Shown here: positions 31,918 to 43,834 of the stretch, piece after piece
How positions within the stretch are numbered: the first letter of the stretch is position 1
Layout of the letters: each line of letters begins with the position of its first letter
Source: Thauera sp.
Lineage (GTDB): Bacteria; Pseudomonadota; Gammaproteobacteria; Burkholderiales; Rhodocyclaceae
NCBI GenBank assembly: GCA_017302295.1
Contig: JAFLDS010000010.1
Location: 1-64,000, forward strand
Direction of reading: 5' to 3'
Length of the DNA stretch: 64,000 nucleotides
The notes under the pieces: model-generated
Told to the model about the DNA's origin: nothing
Seen by the model: the letters and a program-made list of their open reading frames with translations, nothing else
Databases searched by the model: none
Translations under genes and position numbers: made by a program

Positions 31918-32766
31918 CTATTGTAACCACTCGTACATCGGATGGCGAGACAGGCTGCGAACTTTCCACGCCTGCCACCGCTCCGGGCAACTGGCGGCGA
32001 TGCGGTCTGCGTCGGATTCCGACACCGTTTCCGCAAAGACGCAGGCGCCTGAGCCTGTCATCCGCGCCGGCGCATGCTGCGCCAGCCAGTCGATCACGCG
32101 CTTGACTTCCGGGAAACGGCTGCACGCAACAGGCTGCAGATCGTTTCGGGTAGTGCTCGTAACGAAGTCCGCTATTTTGATCACTGGCGTGTCGCGCGTC
32201 AACTCCGGCGCGCGAAAAATTTCGGCGGTCGGCACGCCGACGTTCGGAAACACGACGACGTACCACGCCGCGGGCAGGGTCAGCGGCTGCAGGGCCTCGC
32301 CCACGCCTTCGGCGAAGGCATCGCGGCCGAAGATGAACACCGGCACGTCGGCACCCAGTTGCAGCCCCAATGTCTGCAGCTCCGCACGGCGCAGGCCGGT
32401 GTTCCACAGCCGGTTCAGCGCGATCAGCGTGGTTGCGGCGTCCGAGCTGCCGCCGCCGATGCCGCCGCCCATCGGCAGCACCTTGTGAAGGGTGATGTCG
32501 GCGCCGAGGCGGCAGCCAGTGGCTCGTTGAAGCAGACGCGCCGCGCGGATGACCAGATCGTCGTCCTGCGCAACGCCGGGCACGTCGTTCACGCGGCGGA
32601 GCGCGCCGTCCGCGCGCAGGGCGAAATCCAGCGTGTCGCCCCAGTCCAGCAGCCGGAACGCGGTTTGCAGCAGGTGGTAGCCGTCGGCGCGGCGGCCGAC
32701 GACGTGCAGGAACAGGTTGAGCTTGGCCGGCGCGGGGCAGCCGCTCAGGCGCTGCGGGTCGCTCAT
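31918..32766 (-). CDS. ispE: 4-diphosphocytidyl-2-C-methyl-D-erythritol kinase
   Basis: 282 residues, the family length. A GHMP kinase of the MEP isoprenoid pathway: [21 protein letters not shown] at the N-terminus, the ATP loop [14 protein letters not shown] and the C-terminal [13 protein letters not shown] 32766 starts 11 bp after lolB; an earlier ATG at 32796 lies inside lolB and lacks a ribosome binding site. Confidence 0.95.
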   Translation of the reverse strand: MSDPQRLSGCPAPAKLNLFLHVVGRRADGYHLLQTAFRLLDWGDTLDFALRADGALRRVNDVPGVAQDDDLVIRAARLLQRATGCRLGADITLHKVLPMGGGIGGGSSDAATTLIALNRLWNTGLRRAELQTLGLQLGADVPVFIFGRDAFAEGVGEALQPLTLPAAWYVVVFPNVGVPTAEIFRAPELTRDTPVIKIADFVTSTTRNDLQPVACSRFPEVKRVIDWLAQHAPARMTGSGACVFAETVSESDADRIAASCPERWQAWKVRSLSRHPMYEWLQ

Positions 32767-32777
32767 CTGGGGCGCCT

Positions 32778-33404
32778 TCAGTTGCGTCGGGTCCATGCGT
32801 CGATGATCAGGCGGATGCGGGCGTCGCCGCGGGAGATGTCCAGGCGCGACGGGATGGCGTCCGCGGCGGTCGAGGCGTAGTCCTGGTACTCGATCCGCCA
32901 GCCCTGGTCGATGATCAGGGTTGGCCGGCCAAGGGGATCGACATTGCGCACCTCGGCCTCACCGTCCGGTGCGGCCTGCACCCAGCGGCTCAGGCGTGCG
33001 ACCGGCACGGCCACACCGATCACCTGAGGGAGCAGCGTGTCGGCGTCGGGCGCCTCGACGAGCTGGCCGCTGCCGTCGATGAGCCGCGCGCCCGCGGCAT
33101 CGCTTTCGAGCTGAGCAGCGATCTGACCCAGCGGGGTGAACACCGTCCAGCGGTCGGCTGTCGTATCGTGCTGCCACTCGACGCGACCGCTTGCAGCGCG
33201 GCTGCCATCGCTCGCGGACATGCGGCCTTCGAGCTCGAACGCGGGCGCAAGGCTGCGCTGCGCATGGAGTGTCGCCTGGGCCGGGCCCATCGGCGCACAG
33301 CCGGCTAGCGCCGCGCAGGTCAGCGCTGAGACGAGCAGGCGACATGTCGCGCGGAAGGGCTGCGGTCGAGCGTTGGGCTGCGATTGGGCGTGAGGCCGGC
33401 TCAT
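32778..33404 (-). CDS. lolB: Outer membrane lipoprotein LolB
   Basis: 208 residues. The signal peptide ends in the lipobox ALAGC. The mature part ([41 protein letters not shown]) follows the LolB fold that receives lipoproteins from LolA and inserts them into the outer membrane. The start overlaps the previous stop by ATGA. The order lolB-ispE-tRNA-Gln-prs is conserved in betaproteobacteria. Confidence 0.92.
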   Translation of the reverse strand: MSRPHAQSQPNARPQPFRATCRLLVSALTCAALAGCAPMGPAQATLHAQRSLAPAFELEGRMSASDGSRAASGRVEWQHDTTADRWTVFTPLGQIAAQLESDAAGARLIDGSGQLVEAPDADTLLPQVIGVAVPVARLSRWVQAAPDGEAEVRNVDPLGRPTLIIDQGWRIEYQDYASTAADAIPSRLDISRGDARIRLIIDAWTRRN

Positions 33405-35110
33405 TTCGCGCGCAGGCGCTGCGCGGTGTCGCGAAGCAGGGTGTTGTCCGGGTGCGCGGCCTGCGCCTCGGTGAAGATGCGCTCGGCCTCGTCGCGCCGC
33501 TTCAGGCTCCACAGCACCTCGCCGAGGTGGGCCGCGATCTCGGGATCCTGGCGGATGCGGTAGGCGCGTTCCAGGTGCCGCAGGGCGTCGGCGGCGTCGC
33601 CACGACGGAAGCGCACCCAGCCCATGCTGTCGAGGATGAAGGGGTCGTCCGGCGCCAGTTCCAGCGCGCGGGCGACCAGCGCCTCGGCCTCCTGCAGGCG
33701 CAGGCGGCGGTCCGCCAGGGAGTAGCCGAGCGCATTGAAGGCATGTGCGTGATCGGGCTTGAGGGCGATGACGCGGCGCAGGCGGGTCTCCATCAGCTTG
33801 AGGCGGTTAAGCCGCTCGGCGAGCATCGCCGACTCGTACATCAGGTCGATGTCGTCGGGGCTGGCGCGCAAGGCTGTCTCGACCACGTCGAGCGCCTCGG
33901 CGTGCTGGCCGGCGTCGCGCAGAACGTGCGCCTCGGCGAGCACATAGCGGCGCCGCGCGGGCGGGTCGCCCGGGGCGTCCTGCAGCAGGCGCCGGGCCTC
34001 GCCCAGGCGGCCTTCGCGTACCAGGCTCTGGGCGCTGCGGATCACCGCCTCGGCGCGATGCTCGCCCTGGCCGACCTGGTCGAACCACTGGCGCGCGGCC
34101 GTGCCGTCGCCGCGATTCTCCGCGATCTGCCCCAGGTGCAGCCGGATCAGGTCCTGTTCGGGGTGGCCGGCGGCGAGGGCACGACCGAACTGCGCCTCGG
34201 CGTCGGCGTTGTCGTTGAGCTGCAGCGCGAGCAGTCCGGCGGCAAAGAGCAGCTCGCGATCATCGGGGGCGGCCTCGAGCAGCCTGCGGAACTCGGCGCG
34301 GGCTTCCTCGTAGCGTTTCGCACCCACCAGGGCGCGGCCGCGCGCCACCATCAGGTTGCGGTTGTCGGGCTGTCGGGCGATGGCCGCCTCGAGCTGCTTC
34401 ACCGCCTCGTCCGCGGCACCGGCATGCTGCAGCACCTGCGCCTTGAACAGCAGGGCGGGCTCCCAGTCGGGGCGAAGGCCAAGCGCGGTGTCGATGGCCG
34501 CCATCGCCTCCATCGGGTCCTGCGCGATCATGGCCGCCTGCGCACGCGCGAAATGCGCCTCCGGCAGTTCGAGGTAGGGTTCGGTGAGCCGCATCACCAT
34601 CGCCTGTGCCGCCTGCTTGTCGTCGAGGCGGGCGATGGCGCGGTTCAGGCCGAGGAGGTTCTGCGCGAGGCGTTCCGGGTGGGTGGCCAGCGCACGCGCC
34701 AGCTGAACCTGCACGTCGGCGAGTGTGGCGTTGCCGCCCGCGGTGACGCCAGACAGGATGCGTCGCGCATCGGCCGAGTCCGGCGCGATCTCCAACCACA
34801 GGCGCGCGGCCTGGCTGCTCGCCTCGACGTTGCGGGCGAAGATCGCGATCTCGGTGGCGCGACGGGCAATGCGCGGGTCGCGGGTGTTGCGGGCGAGGTC
34901 GAGGTAGAGCTGGGTGGACAGGCCGATCTGGCCGCGCGCGCCGGCGATTTCGGCCAGCAAAAGCTGGTAAAGCGTGCGCGCCGTCAGCTCCTGGCCGGGC
35001 AGGTGGTCACCGGCCCGGGGCTTTTCCGCGGCAGCGGTGAGGCCAGTGCCCAGACACAGTGCGATGGCCAGCGTCGTGCGTCGGGCTAGGCGGCTAAGCT
35101 TGAGATTCAT
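33401..35110 (-). CDS. Periplasmic TPR-repeat protein
   Basis: 569 residues. A Sec signal peptide (TTLAIALCLGTGLTAAA) is followed by around ten tetratricopeptide repeats across the whole length, including LNALGYSLADRRLRLQEAEAL and DSMGWVRFRRGDAADALRHLE near the C-terminus. Such proteins are regularly found upstream of lolB in betaproteobacteria and are thought to act in the envelope; the partner is not known. It overlaps lolB by ATGA. Confidence 0.88.
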   Translation of the reverse strand: MNLKLSRLARRTTLAIALCLGTGLTAAAEKPRAGDHLPGQELTARTLYQLLLAEIAGARGQIGLSTQLYLDLARNTRDPRIARRATEIAIFARNVEASSQAARLWLEIAPDSADARRILSGVTAGGNATLADVQVQLARALATHPERLAQNLLGLNRAIARLDDKQAAQAMVMRLTEPYLELPEAHFARAQAAMIAQDPMEAMAAIDTALGLRPDWEPALLFKAQVLQHAGAADEAVKQLEAAIARQPDNRNLMVARGRALVGAKRYEEARAEFRRLLEAAPDDRELLFAAGLLALQLNDNADAEAQFGRALAAGHPEQDLIRLHLGQIAENRGDGTAARQWFDQVGQGEHRAEAVIRSAQSLVREGRLGEARRLLQDAPGDPPARRRYVLAEAHVLRDAGQHAEALDVVETALRASPDDIDLMYESAMLAERLNRLKLMETRLRRVIALKPDHAHAFNALGYSLADRRLRLQEAEALVARALELAPDDPFILDSMGWVRFRRGDAADALRHLERAYRIRQDPEIAAHLGEVLWSLKRRDEAERIFTEAQAAHPDNTLLRDTAQRLRAK

Positions 35111-35317
35111 GAATGAGGTCCGGCGGACGTAAACGGAGCAAGGCGCCGGCCCGGGTCGGGCAGCGCACTGACGGCCGTTGGATGGCTGAACTAGAATTCG
35201 GTTCGCTCCATGTTAGGCAGATTGGTGCTGCGCCTGCAAGCAAGCCGCTGAAAGTGCTGCCCTTGCAGGCATGCCGCGGCCCGTCGGCCCGCCCGTCCCA
35301 TCCTGTCCCGGATCGCC

Positions 35318-36136
35318 ATGCCCGAACTTCCCGAAGTAGAGACCACATGCAACGGTATCCGGCCCCACGCCGAAGGGCGGCTGCTGAGCGGATTCATCGT
35401 GCGCAACGGCCGCCTGCGCCAGCCCGTGCCGGACGACCTGGCGACCCGCGTCGTCGGTGTCCGGCTGCGCGGTGTGACGCGGCGGGCGAAATACCTCCTC
35501 TTCGACTTCGGTTCTGGCTCGGTCATCGTGCACCTGGGCATGTCCGGCAGCCTGCGTGTCGTGCCCGCGACCGAGCTGCCGGCAACGCACGACCACGTCG
35601 ATTTCGTCTTCGGCGACATCGCGCTGCGGCTGCGCGATCCGCGCCGCTTCGGCATGGTGCTGTGGCAGGCGGGCGAGGTCGAGCGTCATCCCCTGCTGGC
35701 GCACCTCGGGCCGGAGCCGCTCGACGACGCCTTCGACGGCGCATGGCTGCATCGCGTCAGCCGCGGGCTGCGCGCGCCGATCAAGCATGTGCTGATGGAC
35801 AGTCGCCGGGTGGTGGGGGTCGGCAACATCTATGCCTCGGAGAGCCTGTTCCGCGCCCGCATCCACCCGCTCGAGCCGGCCGGGCGGCTCGGGCCACAGC
35901 GCTGCGAGCGGCTGGTGGCCGCAGTGCGCGACACGCTGCGGGCGGCGATCGCGGCGGGCGGCAGCACCTTGCGCGATTTCGTCGGCGGCGACGGCAAGCC
36001 GGGCTACTTCCAGCAGCAGTATTTCGTCTACGGGCGCGAGGGCGAACCCTGCCGCGTTTGCGGCGGCGAGGTGAGGCGGATCGTCAGCGGTCAGCGCGCA
36101 GGCTATTTCTGCCCGCGCTGCCAGCGCCGGACCTGA
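35318..36136 (+). CDS. mutM: Formamidopyrimidine-DNA glycosylase
   Basis: 272 residues. The N-terminal MPELPEVETTCNGI gives the catalytic Pro and Glu. VGVGNIYASESLFRARIHP is the H2TH region, and the C-terminal zinc finger has CRVCGGEV and CPRCQRR. It removes 8-oxoguanine and ring-opened purines. It is divergent from the TPR gene, with about 200 bp between starts. Confidence 0.96.
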   Translation: MPELPEVETTCNGIRPHAEGRLLSGFIVRNGRLRQPVPDDLATRVVGVRLRGVTRRAKYLLFDFGSGSVIVHLGMSGSLRVVPATELPATHDHVDFVFGDIALRLRDPRRFGMVLWQAGEVERHPLLAHLGPEPLDDAFDGAWLHRVSRGLRAPIKHVLMDSRRVVGVGNIYASESLFRARIHPLEPAGRLGPQRCERLVAAVRDTLRAAIAAGGSTLRDFVGGDGKPGYFQQQYFVYGREGEPCRVCGGEVRRIVSGQRAGYFCPRCQRRT

Positions 36137-36286
36137 GCCGCCCACTGAGCCGCCCCTGCGCCGGTCGGCCGTGGAGTGCCGCCGGTCCGCGGGCCTGGCC
36201 AGGGCATGGAAGCCCACCGCAATCGCAGCTATGCTCACGCTATGGCCGGCCCTCCGAGCTGGTTCAACCTTGCCGATGTCAGTGCG

Positions 36287-38263
36287 ATGAACGATCCGAT
36301 GATGAACCTGGCCGAACAGTTTTCCGCCTACAGCCACTGGCGCAGTGGTGCCGCCGATGCGGTGACGAAGCTGCGCAGCTGGCTGACCCGCAACGAAGTC
36401 GGCGACGTGCAGGCCGATCTGCGGTTGCAGTACCTGCTCGAGCGCCTGCGCGACGACAAGCTGACTGTGGCCTTCGTGGCGGAGTTCTCGCGCGGCAAGT
36501 CCGAACTCATCAACGCGATTTTCTTCGCCAACTATCGTGATCGCATCCTGCCTTCGAGCGCGGGTCGCACCACGATGTGCCCGACCGAGCTGCAGTGGTC
36601 GCGCGACGCGAAGCCCGAGCTGCGCCTGCTGCCGATCCGCACCCGCGCGATGCAGGCCCCGGTCAGCGAGCTGAAGCGCTTTGCCGACGAGTGGAGGGTG
36701 TTTCCCCTGGCGTCGCTGGAAGCGTCGGACCTGCAGGGTGCGCTCGCCCGCGTGGGCGATACCGAGCGCGTGTCGCAGGACGAGGCGGCTCGGCTGGGTT
36801 TCAAGATCGACCCCAAGGGCGAAACCGGCCTCAAGCCAGCGGCCGATGGCACGGTGGAGATCCCGAGCTGGCGCCATGCGGTGATGCAGTTCCCCCACCC
36901 CCTGCTCGAGCAGGGGCTGGTCGTGCTCGATACCCCCGGATTGAACGCGATCGGCGCCGAACCCGAGCTGACCCTGTCGCTGCTGCCCAATGCGCATGCG
37001 GTGCTGTTCATCCTCGCTGCCGACACCGGTGTGACGCAGAGCGATCTCGCCGTGTGGCGCGACTATGTGCACGCCGGGCAGGTCAGCCGCAAGGGCCGGC
37101 TGGTGGTGCTGAACAAGATCGACGGGCTGTGGGACGGCTTGCGCGATGACGAGCAGATCGGCGAGGAGCTCGATCGTCAGGTGCGCACCGTCGCAGACAC
37201 GCTGGAAATCTCGCCCGCGGTGGTGTTCCCGGTGTCGGCGCAGAAGGGCTTGGTGGCGCGCGTCAATGACGATGTCGCCCTGCTCGAACGCAGTCGCCTG
37301 CCCGAGCTCGAGCGCGCGCTGACCGAAGACCTGTTGCCGACCAAGCAGGACATCGTGCGCGACAACACGCTGGGCGAGACCGGCGACGTCGCGCGCCAGA
37401 CGAGGGTGCTGCTGGAGGCGCGCTTGTCCAGCCTGCGCGAGCAACTGCAGGAGCTCACCGACCTGCGGGGCAAGAACCAGAGCGTTATCGAATACATGAT
37501 GCGCAAGATCCGCACCGAAAAGGACGAGTTCGAGCAGGGTCTGCAGAAATATTACGCGGTGCGCTCGGTGTTTTCCGATCTTACCAACAGCCTGTTTGCA
37601 CACATCGGCATGGACGCGCTGCGCGACGAAACCCGTCGCACGCGGGAAGCGATGCTCGATTCGAGCTTCTCGAAGGGTTTGCGCGAGGCGATGGAAGGCT
37701 TCTTTGCACACCTGCGTGCCAATCTGCGGCGTTCGACCGACGAGATCGGCGAGATCACGCGCATGCTTGAGGCGATGTACAAGCGCTTTGCGGTCGAGCA
37801 CGGGCTCAAGCTGTCTTCGCCGGTCAGCTTTTCCACCTTGCGCTACGAGAAGGAGCTCGAACGGCTGGAGACGGCCTTCAACCGCCAGATCAACACCACG
37901 CTCACGCTGGTCACCACCGAAAAGCACGCGCTGACGCAGAAGTTCTTCGAGACGATCGCGGTGCAGGCGCGGCACACCTTCGAGGTGGCCAACCGCGACG
38001 TCGAGCAGTGGCTGCGTGCGGTGATGTCGCCGCTGGAGACCCAGGTGCGCGAGTACCAGATCCAGCTCAAGCGTCGGCTGGAGAGCGTCAAGCGCATCCA
38101 CCAGGCAACCGACACGCTGGAAGATCGCGTCGAGGAGCTCAAGCAGGGTGAGGATGCGGTGCTGGCGCTGCTCGCCGAGCTTGATGCGCTGGAGGGGGGC
38201 ATCCGCGACGCGCTGGGCGTCGTGGAGTCCACGCCCGCCGTGGCGCAGGCCAAAGCCGCCTGA
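36287..38263 (+). CDS. Bacterial dynamin-like GTPase
   Basis: About 658 residues. P-loop AEFSRGKSELINAI near residue 65, G3 motif LDTPGLNAIG and G4 motif NKIDGLW define a dynamin-superfamily GTPase. The rest is a long helical stalk with coiled-coil segments. These proteins remodel or protect membranes, and some act in stress or phage defence. No membrane helix is evident. ATG 36287 is preferred but 36242 and 36302 are possible. Confidence 0.85.
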   Translation: MNDPMMNLAEQFSAYSHWRSGAADAVTKLRSWLTRNEVGDVQADLRLQYLLERLRDDKLTVAFVAEFSRGKSELINAIFFANYRDRILPSSAGRTTMCPTELQWSRDAKPELRLLPIRTRAMQAPVSELKRFADEWRVFPLASLEASDLQGALARVGDTERVSQDEAARLGFKIDPKGETGLKPAADGTVEIPSWRHAVMQFPHPLLEQGLVVLDTPGLNAIGAEPELTLSLLPNAHAVLFILAADTGVTQSDLAVWRDYVHAGQVSRKGRLVVLNKIDGLWDGLRDDEQIGEELDRQVRTVADTLEISPAVVFPVSAQKGLVARVNDDVALLERSRLPELERALTEDLLPTKQDIVRDNTLGETGDVARQTRVLLEARLSSLREQLQELTDLRGKNQSVIEYMMRKIRTEKDEFEQGLQKYYAVRSVFSDLTNSLFAHIGMDALRDETRRTREAMLDSSFSKGLREAMEGFFAHLRANLRRSTDEIGEITRMLEAMYKRFAVEHGLKLSSPVSFSTLRYEKELERLETAFNRQINTTLTLVTTEKHALTQKFFETIAVQARHTFEVANRDVEQWLRAVMSPLETQVREYQIQLKRRLESVKRIHQATDTLEDRVEELKQGEDAVLALLAELDALEGGIRDALGVVESTPAVAQAKAA

Positions 38264-38330
38264 GTGTCGGAGGCAAGGGCTTTTCCGCGGACGGGCAGCG
38301 CCCGGTCAATGCCAACAACCCGTCAACGAC

Positions 38331-38355
38331 GAAGGGCCGGTCTGACCGGCCCTTC
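38331..38355. terminator. Bidirectional hairpin between dynamin and ferredoxin genes
   Basis: GAAGGGCCGGT and ACCGGCCCTTC form an 11-bp perfect stem with loop CTG between convergent genes. It lies 68 bp after the dynamin stop and 20 bp after the ferredoxin stop. T tracts are short on both strands. Confidence 0.75.
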
Positions 38356-38375
38356 GTGCGCTGGAGCGGGCGCGA

Positions 38376-39682
<1,307 letters not shown>

Positions 39683-39686
<4 letters not shown>

Positions 39687-41071
39687 CGGCGCGCGTCCGT
39701 TCCCGCTCCCGTCCCCGCCGCCGCCGGGGCGGCCTCGGCGCGGTCGCCGTCACCCCCTGCGATCACGGTGACGAGGTGTTCCGGGCGAACGCGGCGCGCG
39801 AACGCATCCTGCACCTGCGCGGCGGTCACCGCGGCGACCTTGCGCGGGTAGGCATCGAGCCAGTCGGCGGGCAGGCGGTAGAAACCGATCATCGCGACGT
39901 AGTCGAGCACCTTGCGGTTCGAATCCAGGCGCAGGCCGAAGCCATTGATCAGGTTGTCCTTGGCAGCCTGCAGTTCGGCCGCGGTGGGGCCCTTGGCGAT
40001 GAAGTCGCCGAGGGTCGCGTTGACCACGCGCAGGGCATCGTCGGCCTGGCTGCCCTTGGTCTGCAGCCCGATCTGGAACGGGCCTGCGACCTGTTGCGGC
40101 ATGAAATAGCTATGCACGCTGTAGGCATAGCCACGTTTCTCCCGTACCTCGCGCGTCAGACGCGACACGAAGCCGCCGCCGCCCAGCACGTAGTTGCCGA
40201 CCAGCAGCGGGAAATAGTCGGCATCCTCGCGTGCCATGCCCGGCTGTCCGACGAGAACATGAGCCTGCGCCGACGGGTGCGGCAGGTGCACCCGCTCGGC
40301 CGCCGGCAGTTCCGGCGCCGGCAGCGGCGGGGCAGCCGCGGCCTGCGGCAGCGCGGCGGTCAGGCGCACGGCGATCTGTTCGGCGGCGGCGCGGTCGACA
40401 TCGCCGACGATCGTGATCGAGGCGCGGTTGGCGGCGTAGCGGCTGCGATGGAAGGCGATGATGTCGTCACGGCTGATCGCGGACAGGGTTTCCGGCGTGG
40501 TGAGATTGCCGTAGGGATGTCCGGCGAAGACCAGCGCGGTGAAACGGCGCTCGGCGAGGGTGGCCGGCTTGGTCAGCGCCTCCTTCAGGCCGGCGATTGC
40601 CCGGGCGCGCTCGCGCTCGAGGATATCGGCGGGGAAGGTCGGGCGGGTTAGCAGCGTTGCCGCAAGCTCGATCGCCGCGTCGCGCTCGGCGACCGAAGAC
40701 AGGCTGCGGATGCTCAGGTTGCTGCGGTCGTCGTCGGTGCCGCCGCCGATCTGGGCGCCGATGTCGGCAGCGCGGTCGGCGATGGCCTGTTCGTCAAGTT
40801 CGCCGGCGCCGGCGTCGAGCAGGCTGCGCGTCAGGCTCGCCAATCCAGCCTTGTCAGCGGGCTCGGCGGCGCTGCCGGCGGGGAAGTCGATCTGGATGTC
40901 GACCATGGGCAACGCGCGGCTCTCGACGAACTGCACGTGTGCACCGCTGGCGGCCGTCCATTGTTCGATGCGCGGGGCGGCCTGGACAAGCGTCGGCAGC
41001 AGCATCAGCCCGGCGAGCAGCGCGATGGCGCGGGCCGGGACCAGGGGCGGGAAATGCAGGGCGTGGGTCAT
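39683..41071 (-). CDS. M16-family peptidase-like subunit (no zinc motif)
   Basis: 462 residues with a signal peptide (AIALLAGLMLLPTLVQA). It has the M16 fold, with LVGNYVLGGGGFVSRLTREVREKRGYAYSV in the C-terminal domain. HxxEH is absent where expected, so it is the non-catalytic partner of the preceding M16 gene. Such pairs act together as periplasmic peptidases. ATG 41071 begins the signal peptide, 41 bp after the partner gene. Confidence 0.88.
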
Positions 41072-41112
41072 GATGGGGGCAAGATCCTTCGAGGAGACGG
41101 CCGGATGGCAGG

Positions 41113-42504
41113 TCAGTGGCGCACGCTCACCGACGGGCGCGCGCGAGCTGCGGTCAGGGCTTGCGGGTCGAGGCGGGCGGTGGTGAGGCTGTCGTCGCCG
41201 AAATAGCGCTGCGCCACGGCCTGCACCTCCGCGGCGGTGACCGCGCGCAGGCCCTCGAGCAGGCGATCCTCGTCGCGCCACGACAGGCCTGCGGCCTCGA
41301 GGAAGCCGATCTCCATCGCCTGGCCCATCAGCGAATCGCGCTTGTACACGCGTGACGCCACGGCCTGCGCCTTCACCCGAGCGAGTTCGGCGTCGCTCAC
41401 GCCTTCGTCGCGGATGCGCCGCAACTCGGCGCGCAGCGCCGCTTCCAGCTCGGCCACCGTCTTGCCGGGAGCGGGCACGCCGTCGAGGTAGAACAGCGAG
41501 GGGCCGCGGCCCGATCCGTCGTAGCCGGCGCTGGCCGACACCGCGATGCGCGCATCGCGCACCAGGCGCCGGTTCAGGCGCGCGCCGTCGTAGCCGTCGA
41601 GCACCGCCGCTAGCATCTGCAGGGCGTAGGCCTCGCGGTCTGCGACCGGATCGCGCAGCGCCGGCACATGCCAGGCCATCGCGTGGTAAGGCAGTTCGGC
41701 GGGGGCCTTGACCACCGTCTCGCGCGGTCCGCGCTGGTCGGGCTCTGCGCTGATGCGGCGCTCGGGCAGCTTGCCCGCAGCCAGCCTGCCGTAATGCTCG
41801 GCGGCGAGGCGGAACACCGCCTTGTGATCGACGTCGCCGACCACGACCAGGTAGGCATTGTTCGGCACGTACCAGCGGTGGTACCAGTCGCGCGCGTCCT
41901 GGGGGCGCATGGCGTCGAGATCTGTCATCCAGCCGATGACCGGGCGGCGGTAGGGGTGGGCCTGGAAGGCGGTGGCCATGAGCTGCTCGTACACCAGCGC
42001 GCGCGGCTGGTCGTCGGTGCGCAGGCGGCGTTCCTCCTTCACCACCTCGAGCTCGCGGCGGAAAGCTTCGTCGCTGATGACGAGGTTCTTCATGCGGTCG
42101 GCCTCGAGCGCCATCATCTCGCCCAGCCGCTGCGGCGGCACCTGCTGGAAGTAGGCGGTGTAGTCCTTGCTGGTGAAGGCATTGTCACGCCCGCCGACGG
42201 CGGCGACGCGCTTGTTGAACTCGCCGGGCCCGACCGTCTTCGTGCCCTTGAACATCATGTGCTCGAGCACGTGGGCCACGCCCGACACGCCATCAGGCTC
42301 GTCCATCGCGCCGCTGCGGTACCACACCATATGCACCGCGGATGGTGCGCGGCGATCTTCCTTGACGATGACCTTCATGCCGTTGGTGAGCGTGGTCTCG
42401 AACGGGTTGGCGTGCGCCGTGCCGATGGCGAGCGCCGGGCAGGTCAGCAGCACGGCGGACAGCAGCGCACCGCGCGCGGCGAAGCGGAGGGAGTGGCGAA
42501 CCAT
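41113..42504 (-). CDS. M16-family zinc peptidase, catalytic subunit
   Basis: 463 residues with a signal peptide ending near AIGTAHA. HVLEHMMFKG is the inverted zinc motif HxxEH, and EEFN-type downstream Glu residues complete the site. R/Y pair GYDGSGRGPSLFYLDG is in the second half. Divergent from ftsY. ATG 42504 has AGGA seven bases upstream; 42519 is an alternative. Confidence 0.9.
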   Translation of the reverse strand: MVRHSLRFAARGALLSAVLLTCPALAIGTAHANPFETTLTNGMKVIVKEDRRAPSAVHMVWYRSGAMDEPDGVSGVAHVLEHMMFKGTKTVGPGEFNKRVAAVGGRDNAFTSKDYTAYFQQVPPQRLGEMMALEADRMKNLVISDEAFRRELEVVKEERRLRTDDQPRALVYEQLMATAFQAHPYRRPVIGWMTDLDAMRPQDARDWYHRWYVPNNAYLVVVGDVDHKAVFRLAAEHYGRLAAGKLPERRISAEPDQRGPRETVVKAPAELPYHAMAWHVPALRDPVADREAYALQMLAAVLDGYDGARLNRRLVRDARIAVSASAGYDGSGRGPSLFYLDGVPAPGKTVAELEAALRAELRRIRDEGVSDAELARVKAQAVASRVYKRDSLMGQAMEIGFLEAAGLSWRDEDRLLEGLRAVTAAEVQAVAQRYFGDDSLTTARLDPQALTAARARPSVSVRH

Positions 42505-42661
42505 GGGGGTGTCCTGCATCTGGTAAAATCCGGGGCACTTCGCAGCGGCCGGCGCAGTGCCCCGGCACGATGCGGAGCCGCATCTTAACGTGATCGGTAT
42601 CGCGAGCCCAAGGCGCCTGCATTGCGCTCCTGGCAAGCGATCCGTCTGACTCGAGCGTTCC

Positions 42662-43834
42662 ATGTTTGGTTTCCTGAAGAAGAAGTCCGGCAAGCCGGAC
42701 GAGGCGGCGGTCGTCCCGCTGCCCGTCGAATCCGTGCCGGCCGATGCCTCACCGGCGCCAGACGGCGCCGGCGCAGATTCGCCCGCCGTCATCGATGTCG
42801 GGCCCGCTGTCGTCCCTGAACCGCGCGCGGCAAGCGTGGCGGCCGCCGCTGCTCAAACCGAGCCCGTGCCGGCGCCAAAGCGCTCGTGGACGGAGCGGCT
42901 CAAGGCCGGCCTGTCGCGTACCCGTCAGCAGCTAGGGGGCGGGCTCGCCAGTCTCTTCGGCCGCCGCAAGATCGACGAGGATCTGCTTGAAGAGCTCGAG
43001 GCGACGCTGCTGATGGCCGACTGCGGCGTCGATGCCACCCAGCACCTGCTCGACGAGCTGCGCACGCGCTGGAAGCGCGATCGGCTGGAAACGGCCGATC
43101 AGCTGCAGTCGGCGCTGGCCGATTCGCTGCACGCGATCATCGCGCCGCTCGAGCAGCCGCTCGACGTGTCGGGCCATTCGCCCTACATCATCATGATCGC
43201 GGGCGTGAATGGCTCGGGCAAGACGACCTCCATCGGCAAGCTCGCCAAGTACTTCCAGGCGCAGGGCAAGAGCGTGCTGCTTGCGGCCGGCGACACCTTC
43301 CGCGCCGCCGCGCGCGAGCAGCTGATGACCTGGGGCGAGCGCAACAACGTCACCGTCATCGCGCAGGAAAGCGGCGACGCGGCGGCGGTCATCTTCGATG
43401 CGATCAACGCCGCGCGGGCGCGCGGCATCGACGTGGTGCTGGCCGACACCGCAGGGCGCCTGCCGACGCAGCTGCACCTGATGGAAGAGATCGCCAAGGT
43501 TCGCCGCGTGATCGCGAAGGCCGAGCCGAGCGGCCCGCACGAGGTCATCCTGGTGCTCGACGCCAACATCGGCCAGAACGCGCTGGCCCAGGTCAAGGCC
43601 TTCGACGCGGCGGTCGGCGTCACTGGCTTGGTCGTCACCAAGCTCGACGGCACCGCCAAGGGCGGGGTGTTGGCGGCGATCGCGCGGCAGTGCCCGAAGC
43701 CGCTGCGCTTCATCGGCGTGGGCGAGGGCATCGACGACCTGCAGCCCTTCAAGGCGCGCGAGTTCGTCGATGCGCTGTTCGAGCCGGTGCCCGGGGCCCC
43801 GAAGGCGGAAACGGGGGCGGGCAGCAAGGCATGA
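42662..43834 (+). CDS. ftsY: Signal recognition particle receptor FtsY
   Basis: 390 residues. A variable acidic/Ala-Pro-rich N-terminal region (~75 residues) precedes the NG domain: GVNGSGKTTSIGKLA (G1), DTFRAAAREQL (G2), DTAGRLPTQ (G3), TKLDGTAKGG (G4). It docks SRP-ribosome complexes at the membrane. TAAAAT at 42534 is a possible -10. Its stop overlaps ftsE by ATGA. Confidence 0.96.
   Translation: MFGFLKKKSGKPDEAAVVPLPVESVPADASPAPDGAGADSPAVIDVGPAVVPEPRAASVAAAAAQTEPVPAPKRSWTERLKAGLSRTRQQLGGGLASLFGRRKIDEDLLEELEATLLMADCGVDATQHLLDELRTRWKRDRLETADQLQSALADSLHAIIAPLEQPLDVSGHSPYIIMIAGVNGSGKTTSIGKLAKYFQAQGKSVLLAAGDTFRAAAREQLMTWGERNNVTVIAQESGDAAAVIFDAINAARARGIDVVLADTAGRLPTQLHLMEEIAKVRRVIAKAEPSGPHEVILVLDANIGQNALAQVKAFDAAVGVTGLVVTKLDGTAKGGVLAAIARQCPKPLRFIGVGEGIDDLQPFKAREFVDALFEPVPGAPKAETGAGSKA

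Noticed and set aside
35213-38101. A very long minus-strand open frame (962 codons) opposite mutM and the dynamin gene
   Set aside because: It is antisense to two well-supported genes; composition is Arg/His/Gln-rich and low-complexity, typical of a shadow frame in GC-rich DNA. The same applies to long frames at 9080-10909 and 49373-51571.
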